NCBI GenBank assembly: GCA_013361525.1
Contig: JABFXY010000071.1
Location: forward strand, 1-58,331
DNA: 58,331 bases
DNA from: Polyangiaceae bacterium
GTDB lineage: Bacteria > Myxococcota_A > Polyangia > Polyangiales > Polyangiaceae
Direction of reading: 5' to 3'
The notes beneath the pieces were generated by a model. The model was given only the letters and a program-made list of their open reading frames with translations. It was not told where the DNA came from and ran no database searches. Position numbers and translations under genes: made by a program. Shown piece by piece: positions 34,604-43,062 of the stretch. How positions within the stretch are numbered: position 1 is the stretch's first letter; every line of letters starts with the position of its first letter.

Positions 34604-35647
34604 TCAGGTGACTCGACCGCGCCGGGCACAGAGGACCCGCCAGTCGAGGTGAGCGTCGGGGCCGTCGCCCCGAAACATCCTTGGAATGCGGCAGACCTCG
34701 ACGGATTCGAGGCCTGCTTGCGACGCGAAGCTCTTGAGCTCGTCGTCGGAGAAGCCGAGCCAGAGGTCGGCCATTGCGTCTTTGACAGCGAGATCTTCGT
34801 GGGTCGCGTAGTCGAGGATGACCAGCGCGCCGCCGAGCGAATGTGCGGAGCCGGCACGCAGCAATCGCGAGAGCGCTGCGACCGCCGCGCCGGGCTTCGG
34901 CGCGTGGTGCAGAACACGCGCCGCGAAGACGACGTCGGCGCCGCTCGCCGATCGATCGAAGACGGCGCGCTCGACCTCGCTGCCGTCGAGCTCGGACAGC
35001 ACGAAATCCACGTTGGCGAGCCCTGCGCCTTTGGCGCGAGAGCGCGCGGCGCGCAGCTGCGCCTCGGAGCGATCGACGGCGATGACCCGATCGAACATCG
35101 GCCCGAGCACGTCGAGCAGCGCACCGTCGCCGGTGCCGGCGTCGACGGCGAGCCCGCGCGCGAAGAGCAGCGGACGAAGCGCCGTGAGGTAAGCGCCGAT
35201 CTCGCGCGGCGCCGATGCCGTCTGTTGCCGCGCGGCGCCGCGCGCGAAGTACTCGCGCGCCTTGTCGTCACGGGCGCGAACGATCGCGTCGACGCGTGGC
35301 AAGAGGCCCTCGTCCTCGATCATCTTTCGGCCGGCGGCGATCGCGTCGGCGACCACAGGATCCGCGGCGGCGTTGCGCGGCACCTTCAACAAGACCCACG
35401 TGCCGTTGCGCCGCGCGGTGACGAGCCCGGCCTCGCGTAGCGCCGCACCGTGGCGCGAGATCTTGGGCTGCCCTTCGCCGAGCAGCTCCGCGAGCTCGCC
35501 GACGGCGAGCTCTTCGACGTCGGTCAGCGCGAGCAGGCGCATGCGAACCGGATCCGACAGCAGCCGATAGAGCTCCCAACGAGGCACGGGCGCGGGCGCC
35601 GGTGCGAGCGGGGCGGTCAGGTCGGGCTGCAGGTGGTCGAGATCCAT
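34604..35647 (-). CDS. ArsR-family regulator fused to a SAM-dependent methyltransferase domain
   Basis: 347 residues. The N-terminal winged HTH (about 20-100) has ELYRLLSDPVRMRLLALTDV, ELAVGELAELLGEGQPKISR and HGAALREAGLVTARRNGTWV, classic ArsR, with no Cys metal site. A class I methyltransferase fold follows (about 150-340) with motif I GLAVDAGTGDGALLDVLGPM, the acidic post-I VIAVDRSEAQLRAARSRA and VLHHAPKPGAAVAALSRLLR. ArsR-type SahR regulators of other proteobacteria sense S-adenosylhomocysteine and control ahcY/met genes. Here the SAM/SAH-binding domain and the ahcY neighbour make such a sensor the most likely role. An imperfect dyad upstream (35707-35734) is a candidate operator. Confidence 0.87.
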   Translation of the reverse strand: MDLDHLQPDLTAPLAPAPAPVPRWELYRLLSDPVRMRLLALTDVEELAVGELAELLGEGQPKISRHGAALREAGLVTARRNGTWVLLKVPRNAAADPVVADAIAAGRKMIEDEGLLPRVDAIVRARDDKAREYFARGAARQQTASAPREIGAYLTALRPLLFARGLAVDAGTGDGALLDVLGPMFDRVIAVDRSEAQLRAARSRAKGAGLANVDFVLSELDGSEVERAVFDRSASGADVVFAARVLHHAPKPGAAVAALSRLLRAGSAHSLGGALVILDYATHEDLAVKDAMADLWLGFSDDELKSFASQAGLESVEVCRIPRMFRGDGPDAHLDWRVLCARRGRVT

Positions 35648-35706
35648 TCGACGGGTCGGGGGGCCGGTTCGAGCGCGGCAGCGCCAGACCTGTCCTTAAT
35701 TGCATA

Positions 35707-35734
35707 GATGCAGAAGAAAGCAAATAGCTTCATC
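35707..35734. promoter_or_regulatory. Imperfect dyad upstream of the ArsR-methyltransferase gene
   Basis: GATGCAG (35707-35713) and CTTCATC (35728-35734) are inverted with one mismatch around an AT-rich centre, 60-87 bp before the regulator start. It may be the operator for autoregulation. The consensus of such regulators is not recalled well enough for a firm call. Confidence 0.3.
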
Positions 35735-35770
35735 TGCCCGCGTTTCTACCATGACTTGACAGAGTGTACT

Positions 35771-35793
35771 TTGAACACCAAATGAGTGTTGAA
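35771..35793. promoter_or_regulatory. Dyad over the start of the PP2C operon
   Basis: TTGAACAC (35771-35778) and GTGTTGAA (35786-35793) form a dyad matching at 7 of 8 positions and spanning the ATG at 35782. TTGACA at 35756-35761 could be a -35 element. This suggests a repressor site at the start of the four-gene phosphatase/kinase operon. Confidence 0.35.
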
Positions 35794-36477
35794 ATGACAC
35801 TTTGGTCGGTCGCGAACGTCTCCGTGCTCGGTCGGGATCACGCCGCGCTCCGGCGAAACAGGCAGGACGCGTCGGCGTCGGGATGCGCCGGGCAAGGGGT
35901 GTACGGCGTCGTCTCCGACGGTTGTGGGCAAGGCCGCGCGAGCGAGGTGGGCGCGCACGCAACGGTCGCGATCGCGAGCGCGGCGATCGAACGGAGCCTG
36001 CGTGACGGTGGGCCGCTCGAAGGCCTCGGGGAGCGCGTGCTCGCGACGGTGATCGACGGGCTGCGTCTCGTCGCGGAGGCCGTGCCCGCCGGCGCGCTGC
36101 GAGACGCCTTCGTGCGCGATCAACTTCTCGCGACGCTCGTCGGGTTCGTCGTGCGCGACGATGTCGCGTGCGTCTTCGCGGTCGGCGACGGCGCGTTCTT
36201 CGTCGACGGCGATATCGAGGTCCTCGACGAAGACAACCGCCCTTCGTATCCCGCGTATGCGCTCGCCGGCGCGAAGGTTCGCGTCGTCGAGCGCACGTAT
36301 CGAGGCGCGGCGCTCGTCGTCGTCGCAACCGACGGCGTCGACGAGCGCGTCCTCCGACGAGCGGCCGCGGTGGATGCGCAGGCGTCGAGGCTCTCGCGCG
36401 CCTTGCTCCTGCTTCAACGCGCCGGCGCCCTCTCCGACGACGGCAGCGTCGCGCTGGCCCGAAAGGTCGCGCCATGA
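35782..36477 (+). CDS. PP2C-family protein phosphatase
   Basis: 231 residues from ATG at 35782; GTG 35764 and ATG 35794 are alternatives and none has a good ribosome binding site. PP2C metal and core motifs are present: RRNRQDA (Asp), GVYGVVSDGCGQGRASEVGA (Asp-Gly), VFAVGDGAFFVDGD, VVVATDGVDE and the last Asp in LSDDGSVALAR. The domain is compact, without a signal or membrane helix, so it is cytosolic and probably active. Its stop overlaps the kinase gene as ATGA (36474-36477), so phosphatase and kinase are made together. It should reverse the kinase's phosphorylation, as YegK-type proteins are thought to do in YegI/YegK/YegL systems. Confidence 0.86.
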   Translation: MSVEMTLWSVANVSVLGRDHAALRRNRQDASASGCAGQGVYGVVSDGCGQGRASEVGAHATVAIASAAIERSLRDGGPLEGLGERVLATVIDGLRLVAEAVPAGALRDAFVRDQLLATLVGFVVRDDVACVFAVGDGAFFVDGDIEVLDEDNRPSYPAYALAGAKVRVVERTYRGAALVVVATDGVDERVLRRAAAVDAQASRLSRALLLLQRAGALSDDGSVALARKVAP

Positions 36478-38354
36478 GGGTCGTCATCGGCGGCAAACGG
36501 GTGCGCCTCGACCCGCGCAAAGTGCTCGGGGAGGGTGGGGAAGCGACGGTGCTCCTCTGGGCGGAACGCGGCGCTCGGCGCGCGGTGAAGCTCTACAAGG
36601 CCGACGCTGCGCAGCGCTTGCCGAAGCTGAGCGCGCTCGTCGCCGTCGGTCCGGCGCTCGACGGCATCGCCGTCTTGCCGCAAGCGATCGTCCACGACGA
36701 AGCCACCGGCGCAGCCATTGGGTTCACGATGCCGGCGCTCGAGCCGGGATTCGAGCCGTTTGCGCTCTTGTCGAGAGAGTCGTTCTGCGCGGCAGCGGGG
36801 CTCGATCTCGCGCGCTTGCTCGCCGCCGTTCATCGCCTCGGATACGCGGTTCGTCGCCTTCACGACGCCGGCATCGTGGTGGGCGACTTCAACGATCAGA
36901 ACGAGCTCGTTCGTCCGAGCGACGGCGCGGTCGCGTTCATCGATTGCGACTCGTTCCAGCTCGCGAACCTGCCGTGTGAAGTCAGCACGGAAGCGTTTCT
37001 GGATCCGCTTCTTTATGGGCCCGACGCCGCGCATCCGTGCGCGACGGCAGACGGCGCGCCTCGTTGGTTCGGGCGCGGCAGCGATTGGTATTCGTTCGCC
37101 GTCATCGCGTTTCGCTCGCTGACGGGCGTACATCCGTACGGCGGGACGGATGCCGCTCATCCGACGCTGGCATCGCGAGCGCGCGCCGGTCGCAGCGTGC
37201 TCTCGCGCGGCGTCGTCGTGCCTCCGAAGACGCGGAGCAGAATCGAGGCGCTCTCCGATTCGCTCCTCGATGGCTTCGCGCGGGTCTTCGAAGCGCACGA
37301 CCGAAGGCCGTTTTCGCTGGACGATCTCCGCTCCGCGTCCGTTGGCATCCGCCGCTGCAGCTGTGGCCTCGAGCTCGCTGCCGGTCGGCGCGCGTGCCCG
37401 CGCTGCACGGCGGCCGGGCCCGTGCGCGCCGGGCGAGTGAGCACCGAAACGCTCGCAAGCTCCGACGGAGGTTTCTTCGCCGTCGCCGCTGATGCGACGC
37501 GCTGGTCGGCGTTGTCCCGCGAAGGTCGCGATGTCGTCGCGACCATCGGCTCTTGGGGCCGAGGCGATTCCGTCCGGCGCGTCGTAGCCGCGGCGGCCGG
37601 ACCCGACACCTTGGTCCGCCTCGCACCTGTGATGGCCGCGGTATGCACCCGCTCGGGTGATTTCGCGACGCTCGTCCTCGTGGACCTCTCCTCGGGCGTG
37701 CGCGTGTCGGAGAGCACCACCGAGGTCGCGATGGGCGCTCCCGCGTTCGAGCTCGGCGACGGGTGCGCCTATCGAATCGCCAAAGGGACCGTCATCGAGC
37801 TCCGCGCGGATGTGCACGGGCGCGTCGAAGAGGTCCCGATCGGCTCGGTCGTATCCGAGCAAACGGTCCTCCACCGCGCCGGGCGCGGTGTCGTCGCCGT
37901 CACGGCGGTGCTCGGTCGCCGGTCGTATCAATGGCTCGGTCGAAGCGGAAATGTGGAGCTCGACGTTCCAAGTCTCGATCCCGGGGAGGCGCTGATCACC
38001 GAATGGATCGCCGCCGAAGGCGATCTCGCGATCGTGCTTCGCCACACGCTGCTCGGCGGAGTCGAACACGTGCGAACGACCCTGTTGGATCGGCGCGGAA
38101 CCCGCCTCCGCGATCGGGTCGAAGCCGCGTCGGCGCGTCGAGGCGGTGCAGCGCTCCAAGGCGGCGTCTTTTCGCGCGGACGTGTCCTCGTCGCGACCGA
38201 CATCGGCCTGGTCCGGCACGACCCCCGCACGGCGGACGCCGTCCCGTTCGCCGACACCGAGCCTCACGTCGTCGCCGAATGCCCACTAGCAGCCGGCCCG
38301 CGAGGGGTCCTCGTCGCGCTCGGCTCAAAGCTTCAATTGCTGTCACTCGCTTGA
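36474..38354 (+). CDS. YegI-like non-canonical protein kinase with zinc ribbon and C-terminal strand-rich domain
   Basis: 626 residues; the start is set by the ATGA overlap. The kinase domain (about 1-290) has a Gly-rich loop KVLGEGGEATVLLW and K39 in RAVKLYKA. The catalytic loop is not HRD but VVGDFNDQNELV (D138, N143), and the DFG segment is FIDCDSFQL (D157), the signature of YegI/TerY-associated kinases. Helix GRGSDWYSFAVIAFRSLTGV and HPYGG follow. A short zinc ribbon (RRCSCGLELAAGRRACPRCT, about 298-318) links to a C-terminal domain of about 290 residues made of repeated beta strands, perhaps a propeller (YQWLGRSGNVELDVPSLDPG, RVLVATDIGLVRHDPRTADA). It should phosphorylate proteins in the cytosol, opposed by the overlapping PP2C. 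Confidence 0.85.
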   Translation: MRVVIGGKRVRLDPRKVLGEGGEATVLLWAERGARRAVKLYKADAAQRLPKLSALVAVGPALDGIAVLPQAIVHDEATGAAIGFTMPALEPGFEPFALLSRESFCAAAGLDLARLLAAVHRLGYAVRRLHDAGIVVGDFNDQNELVRPSDGAVAFIDCDSFQLANLPCEVSTEAFLDPLLYGPDAAHPCATADGAPRWFGRGSDWYSFAVIAFRSLTGVHPYGGTDAAHPTLASRARAGRSVLSRGVVVPPKTRSRIEALSDSLLDGFARVFEAHDRRPFSLDDLRSASVGIRRCSCGLELAAGRRACPRCTAAGPVRAGRVSTETLASSDGGFFAVAADATRWSALSREGRDVVATIGSWGRGDSVRRVVAAAAGPDTLVRLAPVMAAVCTRSGDFATLVLVDLSSGVRVSESTTEVAMGAPAFELGDGCAYRIAKGTVIELRADVHGRVEEVPIGSVVSEQTVLHRAGRGVVAVTAVLGRRSYQWLGRSGNVELDVPSLDPGEALITEWIAAEGDLAIVLRHTLLGGVEHVRTTLLDRRGTRLRDRVEAASARRGGAALQGGVFSRGRVLVATDIGLVRHDPRTADAVPFADTEPHVVAECPLAAGPRGVLVALGSKLQLLSLA

Positions 38355-38380
38355 AACCCATCCCACCGAAAGGCTCAGCC

Positions 38381-39301
38381 ATGTTGCCCCACTTCTACGA
38401 CCCGAAGCGCGTCGGCACGCTCTACAAGCCCGACCTCGTCGCCGTCTCCCGCGCTGCCGAGAGGGCGAAGCTCTCGCCCGCGCACCGAGACACACGGCCG
38501 TTTGCGCTGCTTCTCGTCGACTTTCAGATCGATTTTTGCCACGCCGATGGAGCGCTCGCCGTGCCCGGCGCGGTCGACGACCTTCGCCGCACGATCGAGC
38601 TCATTTATTCGCAAGGCGAGCGATTCAAGACCATCGCGGTCAGCCTCGACAGCCACCTCACGTATCAAATCTTCTACCCGACGTGGTGGATCGACGAAAA
38701 CGGCGACCACCCCGCGCCTCACACCGTCATCGACTCCGCGGCCGTGCGGTCAGGCAAATACAAGCCGCTTCGCGAGGTCGCCTGGTCGCTTCGTTACGTG
38801 GAGGAGCTCGAGCAAAAGGCCAAAAAGGCGCTCTATATCTGGCCCTATCACACGATGATCGGCGGCGTCGGCCAGGCGTTGGATCCCGCTCTGTTCGAGG
38901 CGATTCACTATCACGCGGTCGCGCGTAAATCGCAGCCGGTGTTCCTCCAAAAAGGGATGATCCCGACCACCGAGCACTATTCACCATTCGAGCCGGAGGT
39001 GAAGGTGCCCACCCACCCGAACGGATCGCTCAATACGACGATCCTGAAGATGCTGGAGACGCACGAGCGGATCTACGTCGCCGGCGAGGCGAAGAGCCAT
39101 TGCGTGCTCGCAGCGTGCGCCTCGATGGTTCGCCATTTCGAGCACGCGCCGGACGTCATCGGGCGCATCCACTTCCTCCGCGATTGCACGAGCAGCGTCG
39201 TCGCGCCGGGCATCGACTTCGACGCGATGGCGGAGCGGGAGCTCGCCGAGTTCTCGAAAAAGGGAATGCGCTTCGTCACCAGTGTGGCGCCCGCGTTCTG
39301 A
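38381..39301 (+). CDS. Nicotinamidase/isochorismatase-like cysteine hydrolase
   Basis: 306 residues from ATG 38381, with GAAAGG upstream; longer readings enter the kinase gene antiparallel in frame. The catalytic triad is visible: Asp in ALLLVDFQIDFC, Lys in VFLQKGMIPTTEHY and Cys in VAGEAKSHCVLAAC, and metal ligands match AVSLDSHLTYQ and HPAPH. These fit nicotinamidase/PncA-like enzymes that hydrolyse amides such as nicotinamide. It is about 100 residues longer than PncA because of an N-terminal extension and a large insert (KYKPLREVAWSLRYVEELEQ to HYHAVARK). The substrate is uncertain. It sits between the kinase and vWA genes with 26 and 31 bp spacers, so it belongs to the operon. Confidence 0.85.
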   Translation: MLPHFYDPKRVGTLYKPDLVAVSRAAERAKLSPAHRDTRPFALLLVDFQIDFCHADGALAVPGAVDDLRRTIELIYSQGERFKTIAVSLDSHLTYQIFYPTWWIDENGDHPAPHTVIDSAAVRSGKYKPLREVAWSLRYVEELEQKAKKALYIWPYHTMIGGVGQALDPALFEAIHYHAVARKSQPVFLQKGMIPTTEHYSPFEPEVKVPTHPNGSLNTTILKMLETHERIYVAGEAKSHCVLAACASMVRHFEHAPDVIGRIHFLRDCTSSVVAPGIDFDAMAERELAEFSKKGMRFVTSVAPAF

Positions 39302-39332
39302 GCGAATCGACGAAACATAGAAGGAGCCATCC

Positions 39333-40100
39333 ATGTCGAATCCCACCCACCGCGCACCCTCTCCCGATGATTATAAAAACCTCATCGGCGCTTCCACGCT
39401 GGACCAACTCGCGCAGCAAGCGCTCGTCTCGAACCTCGACGATACCGTTCTTCTCGGCTGCGTCGGCCTGGGCGCCGACCAGATCGACGCCGCCGATGCG
39501 ACCCTCGTCAGCGTCGTCTGCGATATGTCCGGCTCGATGGCCCCACACAAGAAGGGCGTCATCGACGCATTCAATACGATGCTCGCGGCGCTCACGTCGG
39601 CGAAAGCGGCGAGCGCCATTCTGGTGAGCCTCTGGGCCTTTTCGGATTCGGCGCGCCTGCTCTCCAGCTATGAGCCCATCGACCGAAAGGCGCAGCTCGG
39701 GCCGTCGGTGTACGTGCCGGACGGAGGGACGGCGCTCTACGACACGACGCTGGCGGCGATGGCCGGCCTGGTCGCCTACGGCCAGCGCCTCTTCGACGAA
39801 GGAGTACCGACCAAACGCATCCTCTTCGTCTTGTCCGACGGTGACGACAACGCGTCGAAAGCCACCTCCGCCGAGGTGAAGGCCGCCGCGACCGCGCTCT
39901 CGCGACAAGAGGCGTATACGCTCGCTTATGCCGGATTCGGCAATGCCGATTTGGCCGGACAAGCGGACGCGATCGGCTTCCCGCACGTCATTACGACCTC
40001 GGCGAGCGCGTCGGAGCTGCGCCGCATCTTCCGGCAAGTCAGCCAGAGCGTCCTGCGCGTCAGCCAAGGAACCATGCCCGCGGCCGGCGGCTTCTTCTGA
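39333..40100 (+). CDS. vWA-domain protein, TerY/YegL-like
   Basis: 255 residues; AAGGAG precedes the ATG. One von Willebrand A domain fills most of the protein. The MIDAS metal site is complete: CDMSGSM (DxSxS), VPDGGTALYDTT (Thr) and FVLSDGDDN (Asp). No signal or membrane helix is present, so it is cytosolic, as TerY/YegL are. An N-terminal tail (about 1-50) precedes the domain and a C-terminal segment contains RRIFRQVSQSVLRVSQG. It should scaffold or present targets of the kinase/phosphatase pair. It ends the four-gene operon, followed by a long inverted repeat. Confidence 0.88.
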   Translation: MSNPTHRAPSPDDYKNLIGASTLDQLAQQALVSNLDDTVLLGCVGLGADQIDAADATLVSVVCDMSGSMAPHKKGVIDAFNTMLAALTSAKAASAILVSLWAFSDSARLLSSYEPIDRKAQLGPSVYVPDGGTALYDTTLAAMAGLVAYGQRLFDEGVPTKRILFVLSDGDDNASKATSAEVKAAATALSRQEAYTLAYAGFGNADLAGQADAIGFPHVITTSASASELRRIFRQVSQSVLRVSQGTMPAAGGFF

Positions 40101-40107
40101 ACCCGAG

Positions 40108-40221
40108 AAGACGAACCGCAAAGACGCGAAGGGCAGAAGGAGCGCACGAAGGAAGAAGGAGTTGAATCCTCCCTCTGCTTTGCGCCCTTTTTCTGCCCTT
40201 CGCGCCTTTGCGGTTCGTCTT
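40108..40221. repeat. Long inverted repeat (31-nt arms), probable bidirectional terminator or dispersed element
   Basis: Arms 40108-40138 and 40191-40221 pair with one mismatch. An inner segment GCGCA/TGCGC extends the hairpin. The arms read AACCGCAAAGACGCGAAGGG and its complement. It sits between the vWA gene end and the convergent glycosyltransferase, whose stop lies in the right arm. The sequence style is that of a dispersed repeat; copies elsewhere cannot be checked here. Confidence 0.75.
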
Positions 40222-41716
40222 ATTCGCGCGCCGGAGAAGCAGGCTGCTCGCGTAGGGGGATCTTCAGCTCCCGGTAGAACTGCACCGCGAGCAGGATGAA
40301 GCACATGTCCCACGGGATTCGATACCGGACTTCGCCCGTGGCCATCATCACCGACACGATGACGCCGATGATCGGGGCGAAGAGGGCGAGCTCGGTCGAG
40401 CGGAGCAGGCCGACGAGCCCGCGTATCCGCGCGCGGTCGATCAAGAGCAAGACGGACGGTATGAAGATGAAGATCAAAAACACGTAGTGGAACGTCTGGC
40501 TCCAGGCCCAGTGTTTCGTCGCGACCGTCGGCCAAGGCAAGCTGCCGCCGAAGCTGTCCCAGACGTGCTCGAACGAGAGGACGACGGCTTGGCCCGGGTT
40601 CTCACCGATCCATTTCCACGCCGCTTCTTTGTTCTTTTCGCCGTCCGTAATTTTGAAGTCGAACTCGACCTTCTTCGAATATCCGTGTTGGTACGCGGCC
40701 GGGCTGCCGAAGTTCACCTGGCCGCGGATCCGCTCGGGGTTCTTGGGGTCCCGTTCCCGCCAGGTCACCGATTGGACGCGGCCGATGTGCCCCATCAGGA
40801 AGTCGGCAGGGGCCTTGTTCGATCCCGGGCAGAACTTGCCGTCGTTGCCGCGCGTGCAGCGGTCTGCTTGCCATTTGCAAAGGGGCAGTGCCGCCACGAT
40901 GAAGAGCGCGACGACGAGCGACTTGGCCCTCCACGACGCGCGAGCGCGCGTAAAAAGGATGTGGACGGCGAAAAAGCCCAACATGGCCGGGGCGGCCACC
41001 ATCTTCATCAACATCGCCAGCGAGAAGAGGACCCCGCCGAGGAGCGACACGACGACGGCGAGGCCGATGCGCGTGCGGACGGCACCCAGAAATGCGAAGA
41101 GCCGCTCACGCGCGGTCGGCGAGGCGGAGGGCTTCGCGTCCGGGGCGTCTCGGTAGGTGCGCGCGGCGTCGGTTTCGGCTGGTTCGTCGGCCGCTTTTGC
41201 AGGTCGCGTAGGCCAGAGGCGTATCGCGCCGAAGTAGCAAACGAGGGTCAGCGTCGCGAGGAGCGTGATGTAGATCTCGGCGAGGAAGTAGCCGCCGTAG
41301 TCGATGAATGGGAAATAGAGGCTCGTGACGGCGAGGGACCAAAGGCCTGCGCGTCGATCGAGCGCGATCCAGCCGAGCGCGCCGACCGCGAGCGGGACGA
41401 GGATCGTCAGCCAGAAATGAACGCGAACCATGTTCGCGAGCGTCGGATCCGATCGGTAGAAATACGCGATGAGCTCACTGAGCCCCGGTGGGTGCGTGAC
41501 GTCGTGCGGCTTGAGCACGTAGCCCTCGCGGGCGAAGCGCTTGCCGAGCTCGACGTACATCTTCATGTCCGAGTAGACGAAGTCCGTCGGACGGTGGACC
41601 TTGAGGACGTAGGCCCAGCGCCAGAGGACGCCGAGCACGAACGCGAAGGCGGTGATGGCAACGCCGAGCCACGGCGAGCGTAGCCACCGCACGATTCGCT
41701 CGCGCACGCCGCTCAT
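40220..41716 (-). CDS. GT39/ArnT-like membrane glycosyltransferase
   Basis: 498 residues. A multipass membrane protein with about ten helices, for example VAITAFAFVLGVLWRWAYVL, FWLTILVPLAVGALGWIALD, IYITLLATLTLVCYFGAIRL, GLAVVVSLLGGVLFSLAMLM and YVFLIFIFIPSVLLLIDRAR. The first loop carries acidic residues in RPTDFVYSDMKMYVELGKRF and then YVLKPHDVTHPPGLSELIAY, resembling the DxE/D region and HPPG turn of GT39/PMT enzymes that use lipid-linked sugars. A cytoplasmic or periplasmic insert occurs after helix 4 and a soluble region (about 290-390) late. The acceptor is unknown. It overlaps the M16 peptidase gene by 4 bp (ATGA), so the two are coupled. Confidence 0.75.
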   Translation of the reverse strand: MSGVRERIVRWLRSPWLGVAITAFAFVLGVLWRWAYVLKVHRPTDFVYSDMKMYVELGKRFAREGYVLKPHDVTHPPGLSELIAYFYRSDPTLANMVRVHFWLTILVPLAVGALGWIALDRRAGLWSLAVTSLYFPFIDYGGYFLAEIYITLLATLTLVCYFGAIRLWPTRPAKAADEPAETDAARTYRDAPDAKPSASPTARERLFAFLGAVRTRIGLAVVVSLLGGVLFSLAMLMKMVAAPAMLGFFAVHILFTRARASWRAKSLVVALFIVAALPLCKWQADRCTRGNDGKFCPGSNKAPADFLMGHIGRVQSVTWRERDPKNPERIRGQVNFGSPAAYQHGYSKKVEFDFKITDGEKNKEAAWKWIGENPGQAVVLSFEHVWDSFGGSLPWPTVATKHWAWSQTFHYVFLIFIFIPSVLLLIDRARIRGLVGLLRSTELALFAPIIGVIVSVMMATGEVRYRIPWDMCFILLAVQFYRELKIPLREQPASPARE

Positions 41717-43032
41717 GAGGGGTAGGCGCTCGCGTAACGTTCGGCGATCGACTCGAGCTGTTTCGCCGTGCTTCGAGAGACGGAGCCCACCACCGCGATG
41801 CGCAGCCGATCGGGCCGGAACATGCGGCGGGCGAGCGACCGAAGCGCGGTCCGGCTACACCGGGCGAGGCGTTCGGCGCGGCCGAATGCGGTGAGGGGCT
41901 CGTCGGCGAGGACGCCGAGCGCGCCGTTCTCCGCCGCGTGCTCGGGCTGATCGAGGGAGCGTTCCGCCTGCCACCGCGCCCGCGCGAGCGCACGGTCGAT
42001 CTCGGCCTGGCTCGGGCCCTCCTTGGCGAAGTCACCCAACATGCCGAGGACCTCGGTGAGGACCTCGGTGATCGCGCCTTCGTTCGACTCGGCGGCGACG
42101 TCGAACAGTCCGGTCTCGTCGTACGCCTCGTACCCGGCCGAAACCTCGTAGCAGAGCCCACGCCGATCGCAGAGTCGTTCGTAGAGCCTGGTCGCATTGC
42201 CGTCGTCGACGAGCCGAATCAGCAGCTCAGCGGCGGGCGCGGATTTGTCCTTTCGGCCCGGCGCGACGCACGCGACCCGAAGCGAAGCCTGGCTCGAGTG
42301 CGAGCGCGTGATCGAAATCGGCGCCGCGGCGGTCGCGGCAGGGGGATTCACGCGGAACGGCGCGGGCACGAGACGGCCACCGCGGGGACGCCGCGCGAAG
42401 GCGCGCTCGAGCGTTCGCAGGAGGCGCGGTCTCGACGGAAGCTTTCCGGCGACGGCGACGACGGTCGTCTCCGTCGTGTAATGCCGCTCGTGGTGAGCGC
42501 GCAGCATCGGCACGCTGAACCGCTTCAGCGTCGCGGGCGTTCCGACGATGGGAAATCCGAGCGGATGCTCGCCGAACACGAGCGAGCGAACGATGCCGTC
42601 GGGATCGATGAGACGACCGCGGTCGTCTCGATCTTCGAGCAGCTCTTCGTGGACGATGCCGCGCTCGACCTCGAGATCGCAAAAGAGCGGATGTTCGAGC
42701 ACCTCACCGAGCACCTCGATCGCGTCGAGCGTGTTTTCGGGTGGCGTGGTGACGACGAGTGAGCCGCGATCGACGCCGGTCGCGGCGTCGAGGCTCGCGC
42801 CCATCCCTTCGATCTGCGAAGCGAGGGCGTGCGCCGACGGGTACGAAGGCGTCCCGCGGTGCAGCATGTGCTCGAGGAAATGCGAGAGCCCCGCGTTCGA
42901 CGCATCCTCGTAACGGGCGCCGACCTGCGTGAGGCAGGCGACGGCGGTGCGGTGAAGGTGCGGTCCGGGCGCGAGGACGACGCGCAGCCCGTTCGAGAGC
43001 CGCGCGACGTCGACGAGCGGCTCTCGCGTCAT
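41713..43032 (-). CDS. M16-family zinc metallopeptidase
   Basis: 439 residues. The inverted zinc motif HxxEH appears as HFLEHMLHRGTPSYPSAHAL near residues 46-50, with the downstream Glu in VERGIVHEELLEDRDDRGRL. The first half ends near 230 and the second M16 domain includes RVACVAPGRKDKSAPAAELL, YERLCDRRGLCYEVSAGYEA and RTALRSLARRMFRPDRLRIA. The N-terminus lacks a signal peptide, so it is probably cytosolic like many bacterial M16B enzymes. It cuts peptides inside a closed two-domain chamber. The gene is coupled to the membrane glycosyltransferase downstream and 30 bp downstream of the PpiC gene, on the same strand. Confidence 0.93.
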   Translation of the reverse strand: MTREPLVDVARLSNGLRVVLAPGPHLHRTAVACLTQVGARYEDASNAGLSHFLEHMLHRGTPSYPSAHALASQIEGMGASLDAATGVDRGSLVVTTPPENTLDAIEVLGEVLEHPLFCDLEVERGIVHEELLEDRDDRGRLIDPDGIVRSLVFGEHPLGFPIVGTPATLKRFSVPMLRAHHERHYTTETTVVAVAGKLPSRPRLLRTLERAFARRPRGGRLVPAPFRVNPPAATAAAPISITRSHSSQASLRVACVAPGRKDKSAPAAELLIRLVDDGNATRLYERLCDRRGLCYEVSAGYEAYDETGLFDVAAESNEGAITEVLTEVLGMLGDFAKEGPSQAEIDRALARARWQAERSLDQPEHAAENGALGVLADEPLTAFGRAERLARCSRTALRSLARRMFRPDRLRIAVVGSVSRSTAKQLESIAERYASAYPS

Positions 43033-43062
43033 GACTTCCTCACGTCGGCGAAGTCGGGCCGC

